A stretch of 39,339 nt of DNA from Branchiostoma floridae (GCF_000003815.2 NC_049993.1:21089331-21128669), one strand, 5' to 3'; counted from the first letter of the stretch, positions 30,094-38,785 are shown. Numbers and translations are program-made. The notes: generated by a model not told the origin, from the letters alone.

Positions 30094-30180
30094 GTGCACA
30101 GCAACTGATGAGTACACAGATTTGGTGCACAGAAATTGATGAGTACACATATTTTGTGCACAAAAACTGATGAGTACACG
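30094..30180 (+). repeat. 31-bp tandem repeat with CTGATGAG cores
   Basis: gtgcac starts units at 30094, 30125 and 30156. Each unit then has an (a/c)tgatgagtacac core. GTACAC can pair with the GTGCAC of the next unit, giving short stems separated by 7 bases. Variation lies between the core and the next unit. Confidence 0.9.
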
Positions 30181-30330
30181 TCGGATACTGTCTACATGTC
30201 ATGGCGGCTTCGTGCCAACACTGAAAATGCTTAAATCACAGACCTGCAGAGAATGCGATTTGTTACTCGCGTATTGCAGTTGATGCGAAACATCCTCAAA
30301 TGAACTCGATGTCCTTTCCATCAAATGAAC

Positions 30331-30462
30331 ACAAACACACGCACACACATGCACATGCAGGCGCACATACAGAAAGAGAGAGAGAGACAGGGCGAGAGAC
30401 AGACAGAGAGAGACAGATGGAGAGAGAGAGAGAGAGAGACAGAGTGAGAGAGAGAGACCAAA
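30331..30462 (+). repeat. (CA)n then (GA)n microsatellite
   Basis: ACACAC-type repeats to about 30370 are followed by GAGA/GACA repeats to 30462. The Arg-Glu-rich frame is an artefact of the repeat. Confidence 0.95.
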
Positions 30463-30542
30463 TACAGGACCTTTATCATCAGGTTTGACATAGCTGATTA
30501 TGGTGGTGAAATTTACACGTCCAGAGAGAAAGATAGTGATGT

Positions 30543-31098
30543 CGGTACATGTATATGTTACATGTAGAGATAGATAGATGGTGATGGTGGTTACATGTGC
30601 AGAGAGACAGACATGACAGATAGATGGTGATGGTGGTTACATGTACATGTTACATGTAGACACAGATAGATGGTGATGGTGGTTACATGTGCATGTTACA
30701 TGTAGAGACAGATAGATGGTGATGGTGGTTACATGTGCAGAGAGACAGACATGACAGATAGATGGTGATGGCGGTTACATGCACATGTTACATGTAGAGA
30801 CAGATAGATGGTGATGGTGGTTACATGTGCATGTTACATGTAGAGACAGATAGATGGTGATGGTGGTTACATGTGCATGTTACATGTAGAGACAGATAGA
30901 TGGTGATGGTGGTTACATGTGCATGTTACATGTAGAGACAGATATATGGTGATGGTGGTTACATGTGCATGTTACATGTAGAGACAGATAGATGGTGATG
31001 GTGGTTACATGTACATGTTACATGCAGAGACAGATAGATGGTGATGGTGGTATACTTGTGCAGAGAGACAGACATGACAGATAGATGGTGATGGTGCG
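30543..31098 (+). repeat. 46-bp minisatellite with two monomer types
   Basis: gatggtgatgg starts at 30577 and recurs every 46 bp at 30623, 30669, 30715, 30761, 30807, 30853, 30899, 30945, 30991 and 31037, then 31084. Monomer A carries ttacatgtgcatgttacatg. Monomer B replaces this with acatgtgcagagagacagac and atgacag at the same length. The order is B A A B A A A A A A B. Exact 46-bp spacing despite different inner sequence is notable. Confidence 0.96.
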
Positions 31099-31289
31099 TG
31101 CTAACATCATGCTCGGTATCACGTTACACGCATCCCGCAAACCCGCCTGTCAATCTGGCTACTGTCAGGCCGGGCCGAGGCAATGCAGGTCCGTGGCTTG
31201 AGTCATTTTCTTTATTTCACTTCATCCCATAGAGGGAAGGGTGTTTTGCTTGCTTGTCTGTCTGCCCGTCCGTACTTCCCTCTCTGTTT

Positions 31290-31301
31290 GTCTTCTCTCC
31301 A

Positions 31302-31339
<38 letters not shown>

Positions 31340-31385
31340 GTGTTCTGTTTGCGTGTGTGTATGTGCGCGCGCGCGTTTGTGTGTC

Positions 31386-31451
<66 letters not shown>

Positions 31452-31475
31452 CGCGTTTGTGTGTGCGTGTTTAGT
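31290..31475 (+). repeat. (CT)n, (GT)n and (GC)n compound tract
   Basis: CT repeats (about 31290-31340) give way to GT repeats interrupted by GCGCGCGCGC at about 31364-31374. There follows a pure GT run of about 50 bp and another GCGCGCGCGCGC at 31442-31455. The 100-134 codon frames on both strands (Cys-Val, Thr-His, Ser-Leu, Arg-Glu peptides) come from these repeats. Confidence 0.97.
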
Positions 31476-31759
31476 TTTTATAGTTACTAAGATGACGGGG
31501 TCTGTCGTCTCCAATCGCCGATTGAATTTGATTCATTCACGAATACATCCCCCCTCCGGTATAATTGGAGTTGTCGTTATCTGGTAGACATCTCGGCATT
31601 CCTGCCGTATTGATTGTGATCGCCTTTGTGCAGAAACTGGGACGGGGCGTCGCAGTGTCTGTCGGGACCGGTGACGTCATGACTGATGACGTATCACCGC
31701 CCGCGGAGTCACGTCCCAGCATTGACCCTGTCGGATCCGATGTTTCAATTAGCCCGAAC
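31476..31759. other. Unique sequence with a CRE palindrome
   Basis: TGACGTCA at 31672-31679 is followed by TGATGACGTATCA nearby. Opposing frames of 68 and 76 codons overlap and have no domain. Confidence 0.4.
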
Positions 31760-32275
31760 GGCTTCACTTAGCGACCACGCGACGGGGATAGCTGTTTCAC
31801 TTGAACATTTATCACAGACATCATAGGACTAGGAACGCTTCAGTCAGAGGGAAACTTACGGGGGTCAGGCCTAAGGAAGCTCGCGATGAGCAGGATATGG
31901 GAGGGGGGCGCAAGAGGGGGAGGGGGGTATGCGAGGGGTTGCCAGTGCGGCTTCACTTAGCGACCACGCGAGGGGGATAGCTGTTTCACTGTGCCGTTTA
32001 TCACAGCCTACTGATGGCAGGCATAAGAGGGGGTGGGGCACGCGAGGGAGGGGGGGGGGCACGAAGGGGGAGCGCAAGGGGGGGGGGGGCACGTGAGGGG
32101 GAGCCCGTACAGCTTCACTTAGCGACCACGCGAGGGGGAATAGCTGTTTCACGGGAACATTTATCACAGCCTACTGACGGCAGGCATCAGAGGAAGAGGA
32201 CCGTTTCAGTCAAAGAAAAAAAACTACGGGAGCCCAGCCTAAGGAAGCTCGCGATGAACAGGATATAGTGGAGAG
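31760..32275 (+). repeat. Three-copy tandem repeat with G-rich insert tracts
   Basis: gcttcacttagcgaccacgc starts copies at 31761, 31950 and 32112. Each continues atagctgtttcac and tttatcacag. Copies one and three also keep cgtttcagtca or cgcttcagtca, cctaaggaagctcgcgatga and aggatat. Copy two lacks that second half. Between copies lie G-rich tracts (31896-31940 and 32031-32107) with many runs of three or more G, a G-quadruplex-type pattern. Open frames of 84-98 codons are repeat- and composition-driven. Confidence 0.88.
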
Positions 32276-32384
32276 ATCTGAAGAAATGCTGTAGGCTGTA
32301 GATTATTCAGACCACTGCTGAAGGGGTCTGCCTGCACCGGTTTGTCTCAGAAGCTGGGTTGGAGTGTGTCACGTGTCACGTTTA

Positions 32385-32480
32385 TCGGGACTAGCCAAAA
32401 ATGTCATGCAGGGGACCGTCAAGGGAGCAAGAGAGAGAGACTGGAAACGGAAACGATGGGAGGATGATTATCAGAGTGAA
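32385..32480 (+). pseudogene. LINE reverse-transcriptase C-terminal relic
   Basis: Plus-frame translation reads LAKNVMQGTVKGARERDWKR and then KRWEDD. This resembles the basic linker KR-rich segment (QGT-x-G-x-RRRGRQRKRWEDN) near the C-terminus of proteins encoded by many invertebrate LINEs. Similarity stops after about 30 residues, and the usual EWTG continuation is missing, so it is a small decayed fragment. The open frame runs on to 32630 without recognisable content. Recognition is from memory of the family and would need a search. Confidence 0.5.
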
Positions 32481-32716
32481 ACACAAAAAAGAGGTGTACA
32501 TAAGTTTGTAGTACTTAGTATGCCTTGCATAGAGAACAATAGTAAAACATATGAAATGTACATTTGTGGGGAGAGGAAGGAAGAACAAATTTGCGCCATT
32601 TTCAGCACCAAGGACAGACACGTCCTGTAATTCCTAAGCATCGCCAACCATCAGAAACGTCGGCTTGTATAGAGTAAGCCTTAGGAAGCAATGTGCATCA
32701 CGCTGCCAAATACCAG

Positions 32717-32753
32717 TTACTCAAGCAACTGGGTATGATTTTGGAAACGGTCA
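32717..32753 (+). repeat. Fragment of the 8339 hairpin arm
   Basis: ttactcaagcaactggg and ttttggaaacggtca match one arm and the loop at 8351-8389, with three or so changes. The opposite arm is absent here. Confidence 0.75.
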
Positions 32754-32779
32754 GACGTGTCAGGCAGCATCCATTAACT

Positions 32780-33120
32780 ATCAGTGACACTATCTTTCAG
32801 TTGCTATTTTTACTGTGAGTTTGTATTGGATATTTCTCTAAAAAAGATGGCTAAAGCAAACAAAAAGGCCACTTTGTATCAATAAAAACTATTATGACTC
32901 TCCAAGCTGTCAAACAGCTGGTGAATAATGACTTACTTTGTCAACCCTAGGGAAACAATATACATCACTGTTTAGTCTTTTTACTGTGAGATTGTATTGA
33001 ATGTTTCTCTCAGAACGAAGAGCTAGACAAGCAGACCGCCCTGCTTTCCTACTCTCGAAGTGGTCAAACAGATGAATCAGTTGAAGAGTCTCCTGAGTTT
33101 GTCTTTTCAAACAGTCGACA
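32780..33120 (+). repeat. Diverged tandem duplication, about 171-bp offset
   Basis: tttactgtgagtttgtattg (32809) and tttactgtgagattgtattg (32980) each lead to atrtttctct. A gtcaaacag block occurs at about 32909 and 33062. Confidence 0.65.
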
Positions 33121-33227
33121 TGACGTCCCGTCGGGAGAGTGTTCCAGACCGTTCTAAACTTTTCCCATGAAGCCCCGGGGCGGTGCCTGGAACCTGCCTG
33201 TATGACCTTCCTGCTCCAGCCGACATG

Positions 33228-33265
33228 CCGTGACCTCTAATGTAGCTCCGTGACCTCTAATGTAG
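33228..33265 (+). repeat. 20-bp tandem duplication
   Basis: ccgtgacctctaatgtag occurs at 33228-33245 and 33248-33265. Both contain a TGACCT half-site. Confidence 0.9.
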
Positions 33266-33289
33266 GTCTGTGGCGCCTGAAGATTCAAT

Positions 33290-33500
33290 AAGACATCCCC
33301 ACAAGACATGCCGGCTCCTCGTAATTACCTCAGCGCTTTGTCTACAAAGTCTCCACTAAAAACGTCGGAACTTTGGAGTAAACGCTACTCAGAATCAATT
33401 AGGCGAGGAAGCATTATCTCATAAATCACCATGTGGAGCCTCCAGTCGCCAAAGTTAATTAGAAGTGACGGATTGTCGCATCCAATCATGATGAGGCGTT
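33290..33500. promoter_or_regulatory. Unique island with homeodomain and SOX/TCF-type motifs
   Basis: Includes gtaattacc (about 33321), an inverted ctttg/caaag pair (about 33337 and 33346), atcaattagg (about 33395), cataaatca (about 33420) and gttaattag (about 33454). The block is unique, GC-moderate and free of the neighbouring repeat families. Inference only. Confidence 0.25.
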
Positions 33501-33728
33501 CCCGGACATGCAGGCGGCTTTATCATCACATGACCCGCTCGTGGCCTATCAGGAGAAGGCTTTCCTGGGCAGACGGGCGGCGTGATCGTCACGTGATGGG
33601 TGCGTGATCGGTCCGCTCCAAATGAGTTTCTAAACGATAACAGAGAAGCTAATGACTCCGCGCCAACGTCCATCATCTCTGAGCGATGCCGTGCATGTAA
33701 TGAAGGCCCATCAATCACTGCGTGAGAG

Positions 33729-33814
33729 AGTTCTGCAAGCACGACGGAAGGCTGGATGCTCACTACAGGCGGGGCAACATTTTTTATATCGATTAATGTC
33801 CGTCTTCGCGATTA
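33729..33814 (+). repeat. 258-bp repeat unit, truncated copy before the gap
   Basis: aaggctggatgctcactaca, ggcggggcaaca, tatcgattaatgtc and cgtcttcgcgattaa match the two copies at 34692-34785 and 34950-35033. Similarity ends at about 33814, where LINE coding sequence begins. Confidence 0.9.
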
Positions 33815-33997
33815 AACAGTCATGCCTTCAAATACCAGAGTTACCAACCTAGCATTGATGTGTTCAAAAATTCGTACTTTCCCAGAACTATCGTAGAGTG
33901 GAATTTGTTATCACCAAGTACATTAGGGGTAGTTTTAAAGAACGCTTGCAGATACGTAGATGAGCAAAAGTTAGGGGTAACGAGTCGTTCGGTGTAA
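33815..33997 (+). pseudogene. LINE reverse-transcriptase C-terminal end
   Basis: The plus frame reads SHAFKYQSYQPSIDVFKNSY, then FPRTIVEWNLLSPSTLG, ending at a stop codon at 33995-33997. The pattern (N/F)S(Y/F)FPRTI-x-x-WN-x-L is the common C-terminal signature of LINE-type reverse transcriptases in invertebrates. The upstream body is absent: the frame meets a stop in the flanking repeat. The 3' part disappears into the N gap that starts 36 bp later. Minus-strand frames of more than 200 codons reported across this area are made mostly of Ns. Confidence 0.7.
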
Positions 33998-34033
33998 TAT
34001 AACCCAGCTGCTGCCGCGCCGCGTGCCTGCGAA

Positions 34034-34545
34034 NNNNNNNNNNNNNNNNNNNNNNNNNNNNNNNNNNNNNNNNNNNNNNNNNNNNNNNNNNNNNNNNNNN
34101 NNNNNNNNNNNNNNNNNNNNNNNNNNNNNNNNNNNNNNNNNNNNNNNNNNNNNNNNNNNNNNNNNNNNNNNNNNNNNNNNNNNNNNNNNNNNNNNNNNNN
34201 NNNNNNNNNNNNNNNNNNNNNNNNNNNNNNNNNNNNNNNNNNNNNNNNNNNNNNNNNNNNNNNNNNNNNNNNNNNNNNNNNNNNNNNNNNNNNNNNNNNN
34301 NNNNNNNNNNNNNNNNNNNNNNNNNNNNNNNNNNNNNNNNNNNNNNNNNNNNNNNNNNNNNNNNNNNNNNNNNNNNNNNNNNNNNNNNNNNNNNNNNNNN
34401 NNNNNNNNNNNNNNNNNNNNNNNNNNNNNNNNNNNNNNNNNNNNNNNNNNNNNNNNNNNNNNNNNNNNNNNNNNNNNNNNNNNNNNNNNNNNNNNNNNNN
34501 NNNNNNNNNNNNNNNNNNNNNNNNNNNNNNNNNNNNNNNNNNNNN
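34034..34545. other. Assembly gap (512 N)
   Basis: Unknown bases. It is flanked by a LINE relic on the left and by the 258-bp tandem repeat on the right, so the gap probably hides the LINE 3' end and further repeat units. Confidence 1.
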
Positions 34546-34654
34546 ATTTTTGCTCAAACAAGCTAAGTACAGGTCGTAGCGCTAGTGATAAGGTACAATT
34601 TTGACAAAAAAGGTATCTTATCATCTCTACATATGCTAATACATTCTAGTATGT

Positions 34655-35480
34655 ACAAGTTTAATTACCAACCAAAGACTTTACAGATTGCTTAAGAAGC
34701 ACAACGGGAGGCTGGATGCTCGCTACAGGCGGGGCAACACTTTTCATATCGATTAATGTCAGTCTTCGCGATTAACCGTCTTCCTGCCTAACCTTGTAAC
34801 CAATAGAGAACTGGTAGCCAAACGGCTAGGTTAGTATACGTAAGGTATAAGTAAGGTAAGTAGCCCAAAACTTACACCCATTTCAAAAGGAGGCTGCGAA
34901 CGCGCTGTCCTCGTTTTCAATTACCAACCAAAGACTTTAATGATTGCTGAAGAAGCACAACGGAAGGCTGGATGCTCACTACAGGCGGGGCAACAGTTTT
35001 CATATCGATTAATGTCCGTCTTCGCGATTAACCCTCTCTTTGCTGCCTAACGCCATATCCAATAGAAAAGTAATCGAAAGGAAGGTAATCTTGGTCCAGT
35101 GTTAGCTCACTTCCGCTGGCCGTGAGAGAGAGGACAGACGCTATGTACAGTATTTACAGACTCATTGTACGGGGAAATTCCCCTAGCTCTTTTCAACTAG
35201 CACATTGAACAGTGGACCACAGCTTAACGTCCCGTCCTAAGAACTGCAACCCTCTCCGGGAGCGTTCATGTCGGTTGGGTGACAAAGCCGGAATCGAACT
35301 CACGACTTCAAGTTTCAGAGATAGGGCCGCTAACCACTGCACTACTCACGCTACGTCCAATAGAGGATTGGTAGGCAAACGGCTGCCTCAGTATGCTGTA
35401 GGTTATGGTAGTCCCAAACTTACACGCCATTTCCACCGGATGCTGCGCTGTAACCGATGAGCAACCAAAGAGGCTTTACA
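34655..35480 (+). repeat. Tandem array, 258-bp unit, interrupted by a SINE
   Basis: taccaaccaaagacttta starts at 34667 and 34923. It is followed by aagaagcacaacgg, the aggctggatgctc block, tatcgattaatgtc and a cctaac block. The remaining part of the unit (ccaatagag, tggtagccaaacggct, aacttacacccatttc) is seen at 34799-34890. It returns at 35356-35460 after the SINE, as ccaatagaggattggtaggc and acttacacgccatttc. A further gcaaccaaagaggcttta at 35460 begins another partial unit. Confidence 0.88.
35067..35355 (-). mobile_element. tRNA-derived SINE, family C, full copy
   Basis: On the minus strand it starts near 35355 with gcgtgagtagtgcagtggtt (A-box region). The B box gtgagttcgattccggc lies near 35293. 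The body has ccgacatgaacgctcccgga and ggttgcagttcttaggacgg. The rest runs through gctagttgaaaagagctagg to an imperfect tail. A 9-bp duplication tccaataga flanks it (35058-35066 and 35356-35364). The uninterrupted unit at 34799 shows the pre-insertion form. A fragment of the same family is at 910-992. Confidence 0.85.
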
Positions 35481-35800
35481 AATTGTTTAACGAATTTCAA
35501 ATAAGAACTGACTGGCTGGCTGGTTTACTAGCGCCAAAGAAGTGCGCATATACATGTACATACCATTGCAGCCATGCAAGGCTGGACTGGTGTATGATAG
35601 ATAAAACATTTGTTAGAAACTACATTAAGATTCGTTCAGCAATGATAAAAGGTAGTAAGAACTAATTTTTGTGTTAGTTGTCATTAAGATAATAGTTCAA
35701 CCATGCGTTATATTCAAGTTATGTAATTAAGGGTCACACAAATCTAATGCTGTCCACTGCCCGGTCGCTTAGCCATTTAGCGGAGAGGGGGCCTTAATAA
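35481..35800. other. Unique sequence, nothing recognised
   Basis: A frame of 86 codons (35405-35665) overlaps the repeat end and has no recognisable domain. Confidence 0.4.
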
Positions 35801-35985
35801 GTTTGTGTAAGTTTGGAACTACCTTAAACTTCAGCATACTAAAGTAGCCGTTTGGCTATATGTGTGAGGGAGTCTGGCTACACATGGGGACAGCTGGAGG
35901 AAATGGCCCAGGACCAGCGGAGATGGAGGCAGCTAGTTCGTGGCCTATGCCCAAGGATGGGCAGTAGGCCCAAGTAAGTAAGTAA
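35801..35985 (+). mobile_element. 5'-truncated LINE with (TAAG)n tail
   Basis: A perfect 12-bp duplication gggccttaataa flanks it (35789-35800 and 35986-35997). Inside, 35882-35977 encodes TWGQLEEMAQDQRRWRQLV then RGLCPRMGSRPK and a stop. This is the typical LEE-x-A-x-DR-x-x-WR-x-L end of an invertebrate LINE reverse transcriptase. Directly after the stop comes taagtaagtaag, a short tandem tail. It represents the last 185 bp of a reverse transcript. Such simple-repeat tails occur in RTE-type LINEs; the clade is not proven here. Confidence 0.85.
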
Positions 35986-35999
35986 GGGCCTTAATAACC

Positions 36000-36350
36000 G
36001 GAACACATATAGTAATATCCGGTTACTATTACCTCCAGAGTTTTTACTTCTTTTACGTCTTTACTTTACATCCTTCTCTTTCTTCTGTTCAACAGTGACC
36101 AAGGCGAATAATGATGACACAAACTGCTCCAAAACGATGATACTGTAAACCATAAAAGGTCGGTACCTAACAATCTATTTGGATTTGAATTTTAGCATCA
36201 TCTTACAATTTAAACAAGTGCTTTAAAAAAGCTGGCATTTTGCCAAGGTTTGCGTGTGTACACGTTTTTTTTCTAGTTATTGGAATGTGCTGAAACTATT
36301 GTTTATATTAAATGGATGTAAAAAGGAAACAAGAACAATTTAAAATCACC
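36000..36350. other. Unique AT-rich sequence, nothing recognised
   Basis: A pyrimidine-rich stretch before caacag near 36095 looks like a splice acceptor, but no coding frame follows. Confidence 0.4.
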
Positions 36351-36380
36351 CTCCCCTGGACTCGATCCCGGACCGTAGCT

Positions 36381-36610
36381 CTGCAAATCAGGCTGACGTC
36401 AGAGGTATTTGTGTAGTGACCCCTGAACCCGGAAGTCACTTCTCTGCATCATAGCGCACTTTTCAGAAAATGATATCTCAGCAATCGTATACCCCTGCTT
36501 TAACATTTTTACATTGTCACGGTCTCCATAGTACATACTACAAATCTGGTAAGTTAGAAGGTCCAGTTCTTTTTCGATAATACAGGGCGATCAATGAAAA
36601 ATCGTGGCAA
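36381..36610 (+). repeat. Direct repeat Y, left copy
   Basis: Matches 38547-38785: gcaaatcaggctgacg, ggaagt-act, atatctcagcaatc or atatctcaacaatc, cccctgctt, tttttacattg, ctccatagtacata or ctccatactacata, ctggtaagtt and ggcgatcaat. An 11-bp B-box-like stretch on the minus strand lies just left of it at about 36361-36371. A CRE palindrome is at 36394-36401. Confidence 0.8.
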
Positions 36611-37220
36611 TTTCCATTTTCGCACTGGAAATCCTACTAATGTCATAGGGTTTCCAGTCGAAATTGTTTTGTACCCAGGGGAATCAGAACATTTGTGTTC
36701 CCTAATAGAGGGTGTTGATTTATGAAAAATAAAAGTTACAGAACAAAAATCGGACCTTCCGTTCCAGAGATATGGCCCTTTAAAGTTGCTGGGCCATGGG
36801 CGGTGTCCGCAGGTGTGGCGCCAGGTGTGAAAATCGCATTTCTAATTAGCAATAATTAAGAAAGTAAAAACATTGTGCCACTCAAAAGTTCTTTTCTGCA
36901 CAGTCCAAGTAGTATTTTGTAGCAATCAAGTAAAGATAAGATGTTTATTTGCCTTTTTCTTTCACTACAGGTGAGGTCAACCTGCTGAAAATTAAGTTTT
37001 TTCAGCATGGCACATGCACAGCTGGAAAAGTGGCCAATTATTTCCAGATGACCCCTTTTTGAAGAGCGATAATCAATAAACTGTTCATCCTATAACTAAG
37101 ATATTTCAGATATTGGAAATATGTAGTAGATTCTCTTAACACAGTTTATTGCAGACATTCTAGAGACATGGTTACGAGATTATGTGTAATCAAAAATACT
37201 AATTTGTAACATATCTCAAA

Positions 37221-37233
37221 AGGTCAAAGGTCA
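37221..37233 (+). promoter_or_regulatory. Perfect DR1 nuclear-receptor element
   Basis: AGGTCA-A-AGGTCA: two consensus half-sites with a one-base spacer, the form recognised by RXR heterodimers and HNF4/COUP-type receptors. The location inside repeat-like AT-rich DNA leaves its function uncertain. Confidence 0.4.
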
Positions 37234-37357
37234 TCGGCACCTGTCACTTATATAAGTCCACATAAAAAATTACCTATCAACATTCTTCTCTATCTCAGTG
37301 ACAAGTATCACATGTTTAATATAACAGAATAGAAATAGTTTAGATAATTTCCACATC

Positions 37358-37390
37358 AATTATGCAAATTAGCTTCTGATTTGCATAATT
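37358..37390. promoter_or_regulatory. Inverted pair of octamer motifs
   Basis: aattATGCAAAT (37358-37369) and ATTTGCATaatt (37379-37390) are perfect 12-bp inverted copies with a 9-base spacer. Each contains the full POU-domain octamer. Confidence 0.4.
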
Positions 37391-37679
37391 AATATTTAAT
37401 TACATGAAGCATCACTTAATCTATCTACATACCAATAATCATGATGATCCGTCAACCCCTTCTTGAGTTATTCCCTTTCACAGTCTGACCATAAGCATTG
37501 AATATCAGCATACCTTACTACTAAAGGGTTTTGGCTAATTCTAAATTTGCCATCAAAACTATCACATTTCACCAGGAAATACTACTTTTACGACATCTAA
37601 TGACCAAAAGTATATAAAAATATTACCTATGAACCATGACCACCTGACTTTGTAACTGGTTTATTCAAGTTTATTGAAC

Positions 37680-38140
37680 AATTGATAATTCTTTGACATT
37701 ACAACATATGTTTGAAAAGACTTGGTAGCTCCTCTTCTAAGCTGCACAGCTTTGAATGGTTGATACATTGTAATTCTCCCTCTGTGCCATCTCAATTTCT
37801 TCTATGATGTTCCAGGTGCTATTCCCAATGCAGCATCTTGCAAATCTGAAAACTTTTAACATTGGAAATATCAGCAAAAACCTCTATGCCCTTGATATCA
37901 CATTCAACAACAAACACAACTTGCTATGTTATTGATTTTTTGGATCTTACAAGGTAAAAATTGAACTTCAGTGGTGATCATCTCAACGTAAATATGCTCA
38001 CGTTGGACACATTTACAAATGATGTTTCCTTTCATGAAGTTGGTGACAAAGAAAACAAAAGTTTTGCGTCTCAAACCTGAAACAAACGTGTCCGAACATA
38101 CAATGTATCTACACTTATAAAGGCTATCTGTATACAATTA
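37680..38140 (-). pseudogene. Possible decayed coding segment, unrecognised
   Basis: On the minus strand three short frames follow one another with shifts: a 77-codon frame to 37904, then VVFVVECDIKGIEVFADISN plus VKSFQICKMLHWE (about 37820-37925), then RCCIGNSTWNIIEEIEMAQR to about 37740. AATAAA on the minus strand lies at about 37664-37680. The composition of the middle peptide looks protein-like, and the changes of frame would suit a decayed gene or transposon protein. I do not recognise the family, and chance is possible. Confidence 0.2.
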
Positions 38141-38546
38141 ATGAATATCAATACGCTAATTATTTACATGGAAACGAGAATATTTTGATAATTATGGACC
38201 CGCCTAACTAAATTTATATGCAGGGTCCTACGGCCGTAACTCACGGCCCGGACTCGGCACACCACACGGAGCGAGTAGCACATGTTGAACATTCACATCG
38301 CTAACTCACAACAAACCTACACATGTTATACATCATTTTAAAGCTTAGAAACCGCTTGTTACACACATGGATGCAACTTTTTGAAAAAATAAGACATCAA
38401 TGGTGAAAAATGCCATCTAAATTTGCAAACTGGAGGTAAACCACCTTAAAATTGCGGTACAAGAAAGTTTCACGTACCAAATTGTAGCTTGTTTTCTTGT
38501 CTATCCAATCCTACCATATATGGGTTGCTTCCAAATAAGGCTGAGA

Positions 38547-38785
38547 TGCAAATCAGGCTGACGCAACGCCATGCCCGCAGAGCTCTCGAACAGGTAAACG
38601 CGGAAGTGACTTTCCCGTCTCGCGAGGCATTTTCCCGAAGGCCATATCTCAACAATCTTTTATCCCCTGCTTAAAATTTTTACATTGCCAGGGCCTCCAT
38701 ACTACATAGTACAATTCTGGTAAGTTTGAAGTTCTAGGCCTTTCTCAATTTTACACGGCGATCAATCGAAAATCGCTACACGCAC
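38547..38785 (+). repeat. Direct repeat Y, right copy
   Basis: See the left copy at 36381-36610; orientation is the same and the offset is about 2.17 kb. This copy lacks the CRE found in the left one and has cgcggaagtgac where the left has cccggaagtcac. Confidence 0.8.

Larger units (their letters stand above)
36611..37660. other. AT-rich interior between direct repeats
   Basis: No coding content recognised. A foldback lies at about 36616-36665 (tttcgcactggaaatcc with ggtttccagtcgaaa). Two motif groups are listed separately (DR1 and paired octamers). The style recalls a large non-autonomous transposon, but no terminal inverted repeats were found. Confidence 0.4.

Noticed and set aside
30094-30180. 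Hammerhead ribozyme array
   Set aside because: The GAAA box is displaced by one base in one unit and absent in the next, and one stem has a mismatch; listed only as a low-interest finding.
31183-31587. 134-codon frame with hydrophobic and Cys-Val stretches
   Set aside because: Generated by the CT and GT microsatellites.
33841-34624. Open frames of 193-238 codons
   Set aside because: They consist mostly of the N gap translated as X and are not evidence for genes.
36350-36395. tRNA or SINE head on the minus strand
   Set aside because: A B-box-like ggatcgagtcc is visible, but there is no A box or matching body.
36381-38785. LTR retrotransposon
   Set aside because: The direct repeats lack TG...CA ends, and no primer-binding site, polypurine tract or gag/pol sequence is visible.
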